Source: Rhizobium sp. WSM4643 (GTDB taxonomy: Bacteria; Pseudomonadota; Alphaproteobacteria; Rhizobiales; Rhizobiaceae). From it: 64,000 bases of DNA. The notes below the pieces were generated by a model that saw only the letters and a list, made by a program, of their open reading frames with translations, was not told the DNA's origin and did not search any database. The position numbers were made by a program, and so were the translations under genes. Position 1 is the first letter of the stretch. Each line of letters starts with the position of its first letter. The stretch lies in assembly GCF_025152745.1 (NCBI RefSeq), contig NZ_CP104040.1:1550001-1614000 (forward strand), read 5' to 3'. Below, piece after piece: positions 9,059 to 18,652 of the stretch.

Positions 9059-9682
9059 TCATTGCTGTGTGCCGCGGGACGGTGAGGGCGCCAGAGGCCG
9101 CTCGACCTCTCGGCCGACGCTGAGCGCCTTTCGCACGTTCGGCTCCAGCCGTTCGATATAGGCGTGGTCGGGTGCAGCGCCCAGCGCATCCAGCATTTTC
9201 GAGAAGAAACATCGGGCCGCTGCCGCTGCAGTGACGTCGAAGATCTCGGCATCGCTCAGCCCCTGTTTCTTCAGCCCGTCTATATCCTGCTGCGTGACCG
9301 ACGTCGCATCGCGCGTCACCTTGGCGGCAAAAGCCATGATCGCGCGTTCGCCGGCATCGATCGGCGCCTTCTCCGTCTCGTTGACAACAGCCGTCAACCC
9401 ATCGCCGGTGAAACCCTCGCGCAACAGCACCGAGCCGTGCGCCAGCATGCAATATGAGGATTTCAGCTCCTTGGCCGCGGCCAGCGTCACCAGTTCGTAG
9501 CGCCTGAGGCTCATATGGCCGCGAATGCTCGAAAGCAGCGCCGCCCAGCTCTCCATCACCTCAGGCCGGTGGCCGAAGGCTCGATACATGTTCGGCAGAT
9601 AACCATAATTCGCCTCGGCCGACGCATACATCGCTGTCGTCTTCTCGCTGGCGGATGCATTGGGGGTGTGAATGAAAGCCAT
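9059..9682 (-). CDS. AhpD/carboxymuconolactone decarboxylase-like protein
   Basis: A 207-aa helical protein of the AhpD-like (peroxidase-related) superfamily. The core helix carries LAAAKELKSSYCMLAHG, where the Cys-x-x-x-His arrangement replaces the Cys-x-x-Cys-x-x-x-His of true AhpD. The N-terminal segment YLPNMYRAFGHRPEVMESW is typical of the uncharacterised peroxidase-related subgroup. Likely cytosolic; may act in peroxide or electrophile detoxification, which is inference. It is convergent with the pseudo-esterase gene. Confidence 0.8.
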   Translation of the reverse strand: MAFIHTPNASASEKTTAMYASAEANYGYLPNMYRAFGHRPEVMESWAALLSSIRGHMSLRRYELVTLAAAKELKSSYCMLAHGSVLLREGFTGDGLTAVVNETEKAPIDAGERAIMAFAAKVTRDATSVTQQDIDGLKKQGLSDAEIFDVTAAAAARCFFSKMLDALGAAPDHAYIERLEPNVRKALSVGREVERPLAPSPSRGTQQ

Positions 9683-9745
9683 GGTGTGATCCTCCTCTGT
9701 CGTAAGAAGGATAGGGTAGATATGCAGGACAGCAATCCTGAAACA

Positions 9746-11281
9746 TCAGGCGGCGTTATTGGCCGCGGAAGCGTCGCCGTTTCTCTTGATTGGAAGCGTT
9801 ACGGTGAATGTCGATCCGCATCCTCTTGCGCTTCGAACCTCTATCGAGCCGTTGTGCAGTTCGATGATCTGCTTCACCAGATTGAGGCCGATCCCGGTTC
9901 CGGCAATCCCGGTCGAAGTCCGGGCCCGAAAATAGCGCTGGAACAGCCGCGGCACGTCTTCGGCATCGATCCCCACTCCATCGTCGCTGATCGAAACTTT
10001 GACGTTTCCCGGCTCTGCCCATGCCGTGACGCGAATTTCGGAGGTTCCGGGCGCGTATTTGACGGCATTGGAAAGCAGGTTGGTAAAGACCTGTGCCAAC
10101 GTCCGAGGATCGGCATCGATGAACTCCGGCAGCCCATCGATATTCAACACAAAGCTGTGCGATTTTGCGATCGTCGACTGCCGCTCGCAACAGGTTTTTA
10201 TCAATGATCTCAATGCGCAGGCGTCGTAATTGATATCGATCTTGCCGGTATCGAGGCGTCCGGCTGACAGGATGCTCTCCATGAGATCGACAATCCGGGT
10301 CACCGACGCGCGGATTTGATCGACCTTGTCGCTGAGAAATTCGGGCTCGACCGCCCCTCTTTTTCGCAGCAGCCGCTGGGCAGCAGCGTCGATGATTGCA
10401 AGCGGCGTCCTGAATTCATGGGATGCCATCGCCACGAACTGCCGCTGCAGTTCGTTGATGTTCCGCTCCTGCGCCAGCATTCGCTCGAGTTCGCGCGCCT
10501 GCCGCTCGACTTCAGCCGTGCGGCTCTTCACCGTCGCTTCGAGCTGATCGTGATGTCGGCGCAGCTCTTCGGCCAGCCGGACGGTCTTGGTGACGTCCTC
10601 ATGGGTGGCCACGTATCCACCGTTTTGCATCGGATTGTGAGTGATCTTGATAACGCGCCCATCGGCCAGGACGATGTTCTGGCTGGCCGGCGCACCGCGG
10701 GTTGTCGCTTCGAAGACTACATCAAAATAGGTCGTGGTATCGGCCGGGCCATTTCCCTCCCGGCTGCGATAGGCCAGGATATCCACAAGTGGCGTTCCCG
10801 GTTGCGTGAGAAGGTCCGGCAGATTGTACATCCGTGCATAGGAGGCGTTGCACAGGATGAGATTCTTTGTCGAATCGAACATGCACAGCCCATGCGGCAT
10901 ATTGCTGAAGGCTGCGTCGAACCGGCGATGTTGCTCGGTCAGGCTGTCTTCCACGCGAATGAGAGTCGAGATGTCTTCATAGCTGAGGATCCAGCCCCCA
11001 TCCCTCGACGGGGCACAGGTCAGTGAGACCATCCCTCCGTCGGAAAGGGCAAACTGAGACGTGGGCGGTCCACCGACCATCGACCGGCGGGATGCCACTG
11101 CACGGCAGTCTGCAGTGCCCGGCAATCCGTCGATATTCATGCCTTCGCGGATTGCTCCTTGCGGAAGGCCGAGAATGTCCAACGTGCGTGAATTGAAAGC
11201 CGTCACTGTACCGGCAGGATCAAGCAGAACAATGCCCTGAGGCAGGCTCTCCAGAATGGATTCAAACGAGTGTGACATCAT
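9746..11281 (-). CDS. PAS-domain sensor histidine kinase
   Basis: About 511 aa, with no predicted membrane segment, so a soluble sensor. Order: PAS 1 (about 8-105, LESLPQGIVLLDPAGTVTAF), PAS 2 of the PAS-7 type (about 120-235, NMPHGLCMFDSTKNLILCN), a coiled coil, HisKA with His288 in MASHEFRTPLAII, then HATPase with N box NLLSNAVKYAPG, G1 DDGVGI and G2 GTGIGLNLV. The PAS-7 arrangement is common in rhizobial soluble kinases. The start at 11281 is preferred because the upstream GTG extension (to 11437) adds 52 residues without domain character. No partner response regulator is adjacent. It is divergent from a cupin gene. Confidence 0.88.
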   Translation of the reverse strand: MMSHSFESILESLPQGIVLLDPAGTVTAFNSRTLDILGLPQGAIREGMNIDGLPGTADCRAVASRRSMVGGPPTSQFALSDGGMVSLTCAPSRDGGWILSYEDISTLIRVEDSLTEQHRRFDAAFSNMPHGLCMFDSTKNLILCNASYARMYNLPDLLTQPGTPLVDILAYRSREGNGPADTTTYFDVVFEATTRGAPASQNIVLADGRVIKITHNPMQNGGYVATHEDVTKTVRLAEELRRHHDQLEATVKSRTAEVERQARELERMLAQERNINELQRQFVAMASHEFRTPLAIIDAAAQRLLRKRGAVEPEFLSDKVDQIRASVTRIVDLMESILSAGRLDTGKIDINYDACALRSLIKTCCERQSTIAKSHSFVLNIDGLPEFIDADPRTLAQVFTNLLSNAVKYAPGTSEIRVTAWAEPGNVKVSISDDGVGIDAEDVPRLFQRYFRARTSTGIAGTGIGLNLVKQIIELHNGSIEVRSARGCGSTFTVTLPIKRNGDASAANNAA

Positions 11282-11527
11282 CCGGCCCTGCTTGAGTTCT
11301 GGCGGGTTGCACGTATCCGTAGCATTCGTCACAAACGATAAAGTTTCGCTAATGTCGATCGTCGGGAATTCCTCGACGGAAACCTGGAGGAGAGCGGTAG
11401 CCGCCACATCGCCCGCAGAAATGGCCTGCGCTGGCACTTGAGGAATGGCTCATGTTAGATTGCCGCTGATAGCGCCTGACAATGATCGTGTGGAGCGAAA
11501 CCTCGAAATTCCAATAGGATGATCGCT

Positions 11528-11986
11528 ATGAGCAGTATGGAGACGAAAGAATTTGTTCTGGCCGGCGTGGTTATGAAACGCCTGCTGTCCGGCCAACAGA
11601 CCAACGGTCAATTCTGCCTCTTCGAAAACATCAGCGCCGGAAACACGAAGACACCGATCCATGTCCACGCCGAGGACGACGAAACCATCTACGTCATGGA
11701 GGGCGCCCTGACCGCCGTGGTCAACGGAGAAGGGCACAGATTGACCGCTGGTCAGAGCATTTTTCTCGAGCGCGGGGTGCCGCATCAACTGATGAATATG
11801 AGCGGCCGGCCGGCACGCTATATCCTGATCGATACGCCGGCTCTCTTCGACAAATTCCTGGAAGAAGCCGGCCACGAACTCCGGCACGGCGAAATGGCCG
11901 GACCGCCGACACCCGAGGAGGTTGACCGCCTCAGGACGGCTTCCGCGAAATTTGGCATCACCCTGCTACCTGACTGGCCCGCTTAA
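11528..11986 (+). CDS. Cupin domain protein
   Basis: A 152-aa single-domain cupin. Motif 1 is TPIHVHAEDDETIYVMEG, with the metal-binding His-x-His and Glu; motif 2 is IFLERGVPHQLMNMSG with the second His. Such proteins are metal-dependent dioxygenases, isomerases or small-molecule sensors; the quercetinase-like layout does not give a substrate. Start at 11528 chosen because AGGA ends 8 bases upstream; the ATG at 11519 lies on top of it. It is transcribed away from the PAS kinase and may share its control region. Confidence 0.85.
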   Translation: MSSMETKEFVLAGVVMKRLLSGQQTNGQFCLFENISAGNTKTPIHVHAEDDETIYVMEGALTAVVNGEGHRLTAGQSIFLERGVPHQLMNMSGRPARYILIDTPALFDKFLEEAGHELRHGEMAGPPTPEEVDRLRTASAKFGITLLPDWPA

Positions 11987-12257
11987 ATTGACTATCGCGA
12001 TCGTATTGCGATAGCCGACTCAGGGTTCAATGAAGAAGGTGTTTTGCTTGCTCCGGCAGGCTGCTGCGAAGCAACTGGCCGTCCTTGCTGCCAACGCATC
12101 TGTCGGTCGTGCATCACGTACAATTTTGCAATAAAACATCGACATAGGCTTCAGCCAAGGTCAGTCTTTAGATCGTTCCAATTTTTAAGATCAGATTTCG
12201 GCCGTCGTAAAAGGCTGCCGCCATGGCCCAAAGAATAATGATCCGTACAAATTCCTC
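11987..12257 (+). other. Intergenic region upstream of the LacI gene
   Basis: About 270 bases without a gene. A 7-bp inverted repeat CTATCGC/GCGATAG (11992-11998 and 12008-12014) lies just after the cupin stop, without a T-run. A CGTTCCAA half-site at 12174-12181 matches one arm of the LacI operator downstream and could be an auxiliary site. Confidence 0.4.
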
Positions 12258-12287
12258 TTGACATATTTGGAACGTTCCAAATATTTA
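12258..12287 (+). promoter_or_regulatory. Sigma70-type promoter with embedded LacI-family operator
   Basis: TTGACA at 12258-12263 and TATTTA at 12282-12287 are separated by 18 bases. The spacer is a perfect 22-bp palindrome at 12263-12284 (central part TTTGGAACGTTCCAAA) with the central CG pair typical of LacI-family operators. Binding there would block RNA polymerase, so autorepression of the regulator and of the operon behind it is the natural reading. Confidence 0.82.
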
Positions 12288-12321
12288 AGCAATCATTCGA
12301 CATTGGCGTCGGGAGGAAGAC

Positions 12322-13368
12322 GTGACAAAGACGCGGGTAACCGTCATCGACATTGCGAAGGCCGCCGGCGTCTCGAAATCGACGGTTTCGCTGGTGCTTC
12401 AGGGCTCCTCCCTGGTCAATGAGGGGACGCGTGCCAAGGTCAATTCCGTGATGCGCGAGCTGGGCTACGTCTACAATCGCGGCGCAGCCAATCTTCGGCA
12501 GGCTGCCGCTAAATCGCGGATCATCGGGGTCGTCGTGAATGACTTGACGAATAGCTTCTTCGCGGAACTGGCGGTCGGCGTCGATATGGTCGTTCAGTCG
12601 GCCGGGTTCGTGCAATTCCTGTCGAACACCAGCGAGAGCATCGACAGGCAGCGCGAGGTTGTCGCATCGATGCGGGAACATGGCATTTCGGGGCTCATCG
12701 TGTCGCCGGCGCGCGCCACCGATGCCGCTGACTTCAAGCCGCTTGTCGCCGCAGGGATTCCGGTGGTGGTCGTCGTGCGAAACCTGCCTGGCGCCAAAGT
12801 CTCGTCCGTCGTCTCCGACAACCAGGCTGGCATGATGTCCGCGGTCAAGCACCTGACGGAGCTCGGTCACCAGCGCATCGCTTTTCTCGGCGGCTTCCCA
12901 GATACCGCCGTCTTCGACGACCGCCTTGCCGGTTACCGAAGCGGCATAGAGGCAGCCGGGCTCGTCTATCACCAAGACCTTGTCATCTCGTCCGCGCCTT
13001 CGCGCGCCGGCGGGGTAGAGGCGATCGGAAAAGCACTCGTTCTTGCCGACAAACCTACGGCAGCCGTCTGCTTCAACGATGCCGTCGCCTTCGGTGTTTG
13101 CGACGGATTGCGCGCGCGCCGTCTGGAACCCGGCTCCGACTTCGCGATCGTGGGTTTCGACGACGTCATCGAGGCTCAGGCGGCGGTTCCCGCGCTCACG
13201 ACGGTCTCGGTCGATCCGCAGGGCATCGGGCGCCGCGGCGCGCAGCTGCTTCTGAAGCAGATCAATGCGGGCAAGGCCGAGGCGGAGACGGTGACCACAG
13301 CCGTGCGGCTGGTTGTTCGCGAGAGCTGCGGAGCCCGCAGGAGCGTAAAAATTGAAACAGGACTCTGA
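12322..13368 (+). CDS. LacI family transcriptional regulator
   Basis: A 348-aa repressor. The N-terminal helix-turn-helix TVIDIAKAAGVSKSTVSLVL is followed by the hinge and a periplasmic-binding-protein-like effector domain (IIGVVVNDLTNSFFAELAVG, ITHLGHQRIAFLGG-type core, FDDVIEAQAAVPALTTV). Effectors of this family are usually sugars or sugar derivatives. A strong GGGAGG precedes the GTG start at 12322. It heads an 11-gene co-directional block and has a perfect palindromic operator in its own promoter, so it is very likely the local regulator. Confidence 0.93.
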   Translation: MTKTRVTVIDIAKAAGVSKSTVSLVLQGSSLVNEGTRAKVNSVMRELGYVYNRGAANLRQAAAKSRIIGVVVNDLTNSFFAELAVGVDMVVQSAGFVQFLSNTSESIDRQREVVASMREHGISGLIVSPARATDAADFKPLVAAGIPVVVVVRNLPGAKVSSVVSDNQAGMMSAVKHLTELGHQRIAFLGGFPDTAVFDDRLAGYRSGIEAAGLVYHQDLVISSAPSRAGGVEAIGKALVLADKPTAAVCFNDAVAFGVCDGLRARRLEPGSDFAIVGFDDVIEAQAAVPALTTVSVDPQGIGRRGAQLLLKQINAGKAEAETVTTAVRLVVRESCGARRSVKIETGL

Positions 13369-13377
13369 GTAGCGCTG

Positions 13378-14991
13378 ATGAAGAAGCATCTTACCCCCAC
13401 CGAAGCGGCCGCGCTGATCCCGGATGGCGCTGTTGTAACGGTGTCTTCCTCGAGCGGTCTCGGTTGCCCGGACCTCATGCTGAAGGCGATTGGCGAACGT
13501 TTCGATGCGACCGGCCATCCCCGGGATATTACGACCCTTCATCCTATCGCTGCCGGCGACATGAGCGGCATCAAGGGCGTCGATTACATCGCCAAGAAGG
13601 GTCTGCTCAAGCGCATCGTCGGTGGTTCCTATCCGTCCGGGCCGTCGTCGTCAGAGCCGCCGCTGATCTGGCAGATGATCACCAACAACGAAATCCCGGC
13701 CTACAACATTCCCTCGGGCATCCTCTTCGATATTCACCGCGAGGCCGCCGCGAAGCGGCCGGGCGTTCTGACCAAGATCGGCATCGACACATTCGTCGAT
13801 CCAGAGCGGCAGGGTTGCGCGATGAACGGCCTGGCTTCAGAGCATCCGGTGGTCAAGCGCGTGCGCTTCGAGGGCGATGACTGGCTGTTCTTTCCCTCGA
13901 TCGTCCCTGAGGTCGCCATCATCCGCGCTACCACCGCCGACGAGCGCGGCAACCTGACATACGAACATGAAGGCGCCTATCTCGGCGGCCTCGATCAGGC
14001 GCTGGCGGCGCGCAACAACGGCGGCATTGTCATCGCGCAGGTCAAACGGATCACCAAGGAGGGTTCGCTGAAGCCCCATGACGTCCGGGTGCCTGGAATG
14101 TTGGTCGATTATGTGGTCGTCGATCCGGAACAGAAGCAGACGACGCAGACGGGGTACGATCCGGCAATTTCCGGGGAGATCTTCCGCCCGCTCGATAGCT
14201 TCAGCGTTCCGGAATTCAATGTCCAAAAAGTCATCGCGCGTCGCGTCGCGCAGGAACTGCAAGCGGGAAGCTGCGTCAATCTCGGCTTCGGCATATCGGC
14301 CAACGTTCCGCGCATCCTGCTGGAGGAAGGGCTTCACGGCGCGGTCACCTGGGTCATCGAGCAGGGCGCCGTCGGTGGCGTGCCGCTACTCGACTTCGCC
14401 TTTGGCTGCGCCTCGAACGCCGACGCCTACATGCCGTCTCCCTATCAGTTCACCTATTTCCAGGGTGCAGGCTTCGATGCGTCGCTGCTCTCCTTCCTCG
14501 AGATCGGCAAAGACGGTTCGGTCAACGTCTCCAAGCTTTCCTTCCGGCCGCATGTAACGGCTGGCGCCGGAGGTTTCGTCGACATCACCGCGCGCGCGAA
14601 GAAGATCGTCTTCTCCGGCATGTTCAATGCCGGAGCGAAGCTTTCGATCGCCGATGGAGCTCTTCTGATCGAGAAGGAAGGCAAGCTGAAGAAACTCGTG
14701 AACGAGGTCGAACACGTCACCTTCAGCGGCAGGCGCGCGATCGAGCAGGGGCAGGAGATCGCCTATGTCACCGAGCGGTGCGTGATGAAGCTGACGCCCG
14801 ATGGCGTCGTCCTCACCGAGATCGCCCCAGGCGTCGATCTCCAGTCCCACATCCTCGATCAGTCGGAGTTTCCGCTGATCGTGGCGCCCGACCTGAAGGT
14901 CATGGACACGGCGCTCTTCGCGGAGGCAGCGATCGGCCTGTCGCTTCCAGAAAAAAAGGCACGGACGCTGGAGGGCAGCTTCCATGGCTAG
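13378..14991 (+). CDS. Acyl-CoA:acetate/3-ketoacid CoA-transferase (fused alpha-beta)
   Basis: A 537-aa family I CoA-transferase in which the alpha and beta halves are fused, as in YdiF. The alpha half begins TPTEAAALIPDGAVVTVSSS; the beta half carries the catalytic glutamate, Glu328, in VTWVIEQGAVGG. It moves CoA between acyl-CoA and short-chain acids in the cytosol. It starts 9 bases after the LacI gene and overlaps the next gene by 8 bases, so it is the first enzyme of the operon. With the hydratase and aldehyde dehydrogenase behind it, it suggests that the pathway ends in a CoA-activated acid. Confidence 0.9.
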   Translation: MKKHLTPTEAAALIPDGAVVTVSSSSGLGCPDLMLKAIGERFDATGHPRDITTLHPIAAGDMSGIKGVDYIAKKGLLKRIVGGSYPSGPSSSEPPLIWQMITNNEIPAYNIPSGILFDIHREAAAKRPGVLTKIGIDTFVDPERQGCAMNGLASEHPVVKRVRFEGDDWLFFPSIVPEVAIIRATTADERGNLTYEHEGAYLGGLDQALAARNNGGIVIAQVKRITKEGSLKPHDVRVPGMLVDYVVVDPEQKQTTQTGYDPAISGEIFRPLDSFSVPEFNVQKVIARRVAQELQAGSCVNLGFGISANVPRILLEEGLHGAVTWVIEQGAVGGVPLLDFAFGCASNADAYMPSPYQFTYFQGAGFDASLLSFLEIGKDGSVNVSKLSFRPHVTAGAGGFVDITARAKKIVFSGMFNAGAKLSIADGALLIEKEGKLKKLVNEVEHVTFSGRRAIEQGQEIAYVTERCVMKLTPDGVVLTEIAPGVDLQSHILDQSEFPLIVAPDLKVMDTALFAEAAIGLSLPEKKARTLEGSFHG

Positions 14992-15763
14992 CGGAACGGT
15001 CAGAATTGACGTCGATGGACATGTTGCGACGCTGACGATTTCTCGTCCGGAGAAGCTGAACGCGCTCGACCTGGACATGCTGAAAGCGCTGGCGGACGCA
15101 GCCGACGAGGTGGAGGCGAACGCCAATGTGCGCGCTGCCATTCTCACCGGCGAAGGAAAGGGCTTTTCCGCCGGCGGCGATATCAAGGCCTGGGGCGGAA
15201 TGTTGCCTCAGGAGTTCGGTCATCTCTGGGTTCGCCACGGCCACCGTATCTTCGAAAGACTGGCGACGCTCCGGATGCCGCTGATCGCGGCTCTGAATGG
15301 CCATGCGCTCGGGGGAGGGCTTGAACTTGCAGGGGTCGCTGACATTCGCCTCGCTGAGCAGCACATCAAGATCGGCCTGCCCGAGACCGGCCTTGGCATG
15401 GTGCCGGGCTGGTCCGGGACCCAGCGTCTTGTCCGCCGGTTCGGGGCGCAGACCGTCCGGCGAATGGCCTTGGGCGGCGAGATATTCACCGCCGAGGAGG
15501 CACGCCTTCTCGGGATCGTCGACGCGGTTGTTCCCACAGGGAACGCGCTCACTGCTGCCAGAGAATATGCTGGGCGGATTGCTGCAAGGGGGCCGGCTGC
15601 CACTGAGATCGCGAAGTTGATGATCGCATCGGCAAACGGCGAAGACAATGGAACCGCGGTCGAAGCCCTGGGCTCGATCCTCGCCGCCAAGACCGGCGAT
15701 CTGAAAGAGGGCGTCGCATCATTCAGCGAGAAGCGCCCGGCAACGTTCAAGGGAGAATGGTAA
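14984..15763 (+). CDS. Enoyl-CoA hydratase/isomerase
   Basis: A 259-aa cytosolic crotonase-family protein. Oxyanion-hole segments are GFSAGGDIKAWGG and ALNGHALGGGLELAGVADIRLA; the acidic residue of LPETGLGMVPGWSGT stands where hydratases carry a catalytic Glu. It should hydrate a 2-enoyl-CoA. Its ATG overlaps the CoA-transferase stop by 8 bases and its stop overlaps the next start by one base (TAATG), so the three are translationally coupled. Confidence 0.92.
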   Translation: MASGTVRIDVDGHVATLTISRPEKLNALDLDMLKALADAADEVEANANVRAAILTGEGKGFSAGGDIKAWGGMLPQEFGHLWVRHGHRIFERLATLRMPLIAALNGHALGGGLELAGVADIRLAEQHIKIGLPETGLGMVPGWSGTQRLVRRFGAQTVRRMALGGEIFTAEEARLLGIVDAVVPTGNALTAAREYAGRIAARGPAATEIAKLMIASANGEDNGTAVEALGSILAAKTGDLKEGVASFSEKRPATFKGEW

Positions 15764-17283
15764 TGACGGTTCTCGTCAACCCCACCGCGCTCAGCGACCA
15801 CAAAGCGCGTGATTTCAAGATGCTCATCGATGGTAAATGGGAGGCTGGCCGCTCCGATCCGATCGAGCGTGTCGCGCCAAGCCATGGTGTCGTGGTCAGC
15901 CGGTTTCCGACCGGCAGCAGGAAGGACGCCGAGCGTGCGATTTCCGCGGCACGCAGGGCGTTCGATCTCGGACCGTGGCCCCGAATGACCGCTGCCGAAC
16001 GTTCAGTCATCCTGCTCAAGGCTGCCGATCTGATCGTGGCGCGCGCAGAGGAACTGGCATTTCTCGATGCGATCGAGGCGGGAAAGCCGATCACCCAGGT
16101 GCGGGGAGAAATTGCAGGCTCCGTCGACATATGGCGCTATGCGGCGGCGCTTGCCCGTGACCTCCACGGAGAGAGCTACAACACGCTCGGCGATGGCACG
16201 CTCGGCGTCGTCCTGCGCGAAGCGATCGGCGTGGTGTCGATCATCACGCCTTGGAATTTTCCGTTCCTGATCGTCGGCCAGAAGCTGCCATTCGCCTTGG
16301 CCGCTGGCTGCACGACCGTCGTCAAGCCTTCGGAGCTGACCTCAGGATCGACGCTGGTGCTGGGAGAGATCCTGCAGGAAGCAGGCATTCCGGATGGCGT
16401 CGTCAATATTGTCACCGGTACGGGACCTGAGGTCGGCGCGGTCATGACGTCCCATCCCGACGTTGACATGGTGTCCTTCACCGGCTCGACCGGCGTCGGA
16501 AAACTGACGATGTCGAATGCCGCACAGACGCTAAAGAAAGTCTCGTTGGAATTGGGCGGGAAGAACCCGCAGATCGTGTTTCCGGATGCCGATCTCGATG
16601 CCTTCATCGATGCCGCGGTCTTTGGCGCATATTTCAATGCCGGCGAGTGCTGCAATGCAGGCTCCCGGCTGATCCTTCACAAATCAATCGCTTCCCATGT
16701 CGTCGAGCGGATCGCCGAGTTGTCGAAGGTGGTGAAGGTCGGCGACCCGCTCGATCCTTCGACGCAGGTCGGCGCCATCATCACGCCGCAGCATCTGGAG
16801 AAGATATCAGGATACGTCGCCGTCGCGAGGGGCAGCGGCGCCCGGATCGCGCATGGCGGCGAGACGCTCGATCTCGGAATGGGGCAGTTCATGTCGCCGA
16901 CGATCCTCGAAGCGGTCACCCCCGATATGGCCGTGGCGCGCGAGGAAGTCTTTGGGCCGGTGCTTTCGGTCCTGACATTCGAGACATCTGCCGAAGCGAT
17001 CAGGATTGCAAATTCCATCGACTACGGCCTGTCGGCCGGTGTCTGGAGCCGCGATTTCGACACCTGTCTGACGATCGGCCGGTCGGTGCGGGCAGGGACG
17101 GTTTGGATGAACACCTTCATGGACGGTGCTTCGGAACTTCCCTTTGGCGGTTACAAGCAAAGCGGTCTCGGCCGCGAGCTCGGCCGCCATGCGGTCGAAG
17201 ATTACACGGAGACCAAGACGCTCAACATGCATATCGGCAAACGCACGAATTGGTGGATGCCGCAGACCGAAAAGCCGGCTTAG
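15763..17283 (+). CDS. NAD(P)-dependent aldehyde dehydrogenase
   Basis: A 506-aa member of the ALDH superfamily oxidising an aldehyde to an acid. Cofactor segment ITPWNFPFLIV and FTGSTGVGK, general base Glu263 in LELGGKNPQI, and nucleophile Cys297 in the variant FNAGECCNAGSR (usual Gly-Gln-x-Cys reads Gly-Glu-Cys-Cys). The C-terminal ELPFGGYKQSGLGRELG is standard. The start at 15763 is used because GGGAGA is 6 to 7 bases upstream; an ATG at 15757 is too close. Substrate unknown; the context suggests an aldehyde formed by the GMC or MocA-type dehydrogenases of the same block. Confidence 0.93.
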   Translation: MTVLVNPTALSDHKARDFKMLIDGKWEAGRSDPIERVAPSHGVVVSRFPTGSRKDAERAISAARRAFDLGPWPRMTAAERSVILLKAADLIVARAEELAFLDAIEAGKPITQVRGEIAGSVDIWRYAAALARDLHGESYNTLGDGTLGVVLREAIGVVSIITPWNFPFLIVGQKLPFALAAGCTTVVKPSELTSGSTLVLGEILQEAGIPDGVVNIVTGTGPEVGAVMTSHPDVDMVSFTGSTGVGKLTMSNAAQTLKKVSLELGGKNPQIVFPDADLDAFIDAAVFGAYFNAGECCNAGSRLILHKSIASHVVERIAELSKVVKVGDPLDPSTQVGAIITPQHLEKISGYVAVARGSGARIAHGGETLDLGMGQFMSPTILEAVTPDMAVAREEVFGPVLSVLTFETSAEAIRIANSIDYGLSAGVWSRDFDTCLTIGRSVRAGTVWMNTFMDGASELPFGGYKQSGLGRELGRHAVEDYTETKTLNMHIGKRTNWWMPQTEKPA

Positions 17284-17372
17284 TCGGCGGCCAAACTACG
17301 CTCGATGAGGGCGGGTGATTGATGCGGGAATGGGTCCCACATCTTCCAAACTTAAAACTGGGAGGTTTTTCG

Positions 17373-18633
17373 ATGAACAGGTTATTGACCACGACTGCAA
17401 TGATCGCATTGGCCCTGGCCGGCGCCAGCGTGTCCGCACGTGCCGCCGATGTCAAGGAAGTACAGATGCTGCACTGGTGGACGTCGGGCGGCGAGGCAGC
17501 GGCGCTGAACGTTCTGAAGCAGGATCTTTCGAAGGAAGGGTATGCCTGGAAGGACGTGCCGGTGGCCGGCGGTGGCGGCGATGCGGCGATGACGGCGCTG
17601 AAGGCGATGGTGGCGGCCGGCACCTATCCGACGGCCTCGCAGATGCTCGGCTATACCGTGCTCGATTATGCCCAGGCCGGCGTCATGGGCGATCTGACGG
17701 AGACGGCCAAGAAGGAAGGCTGGGACAAGTCGGTTCCGGCGGCCCTGCAGAAGTTCTCGGTCTATGACGGCAAGTGGGTCGCAGCCCCCGTCAACGTCCA
17801 TTCGGTCAACTGGCTGTGGATCAACAAGGCTGTCATGGACAAGATCGGCGGCACCCAGCCGAAGACCTTCGACGAACTGATCGCACTGCTCGACAAGGCT
17901 AAGGCCGCGCGTCATCCCGCTGGCGCTTGGCGGCCAGAATTGGCAGGAGGCGACGATGTTCGATTCCATCGTGCTGTCGACCGGCGGGCCTGAGTTCTAC
18001 AAGAAGGCCTTCAACGACCTCGACGAGGAATCGCTGAAGTCCGACACGATGAAGAAGTCCTTCGATAACCTGGCCACGATCATCAAATATGTCGACCCGA
18101 ACTTCTCGGGCCGCGACTGGAACCTGGCGACCGCCATGGTCATCAAGGGTGACGCGCTGGTGCAGGTGATGGGCGACTGGGCCAAGGGCGAATTCGTCGC
18201 CGCCAAGAAGAAGCCTAACACCGACTTCCTGTGCTACCGCTTCCCCGGCACCGACGGCAGCGTGGTCTACAACTCCGACATGTTCGGCATGTTCAACGTT
18301 CCCGACGACCGCAAGGCGGCGCAGGTGGCGCTGGCGAAGGCAACGCTGTCGAAGAGCTTCCAGTCGGCCTTCAACGTCGTCAAGGGTTCGGTGCCGGCTC
18401 GTACCGACGTTCCCGATACCGACTTCGACGCTTGCGGCAAGAAGGGCATCGCCGATCTGAAGGCAGCCAACGAGGGCGGCACGCTGTTCGGCTCGCTGGC
18501 GCAAGGCTACGGCGCCCCGCCGGCGATTGCCAATGCCTACAAGGATGTCGTCTCGAAGTTCGTCCACGGTCAGATCAAGACCTCCGACGAAGCCGTCAAG
18601 CAGCTCGTCCAGGCGATCGACGACGCCCGCTGA
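17373..18633 (+). pseudogene. Sugar ABC transporter substrate-binding protein, frameshifted (GtsA-like)
   Basis: Two ORFs together make one CUT1 binding protein of about 420 aa. The 5' part has signal peptide MNRLLTTTAMIALALAGASV and motif EVQMLHWWTSGGEAAALNVL; the 3' part resumes with [19 protein letters not shown] and continues to [10 protein letters not shown]. The frame changes at about 17907-17911 within AAKAA/VIP, best explained by loss of two bases of an expected Gly codon. Both parts look like glucose/mannose-binding GtsA proteins, including [11 protein letters not shown] and [13 protein letters not shown]. The start follows GGAGG with 7-base spacing. Either the transporter has lost its binding protein in this strain, or this is a sequencing error; codon choice shows no further decay. 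Confidence 0.85.
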
Positions 18634-18652
18634 GACCAGGTGTGATGACAAT

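Noticed and set aside
11992..12014. Inverted repeat after the cupin gene as a terminator
   Set aside because: Only 7 bp of stem, a 9-base AT-containing loop and no T-run.
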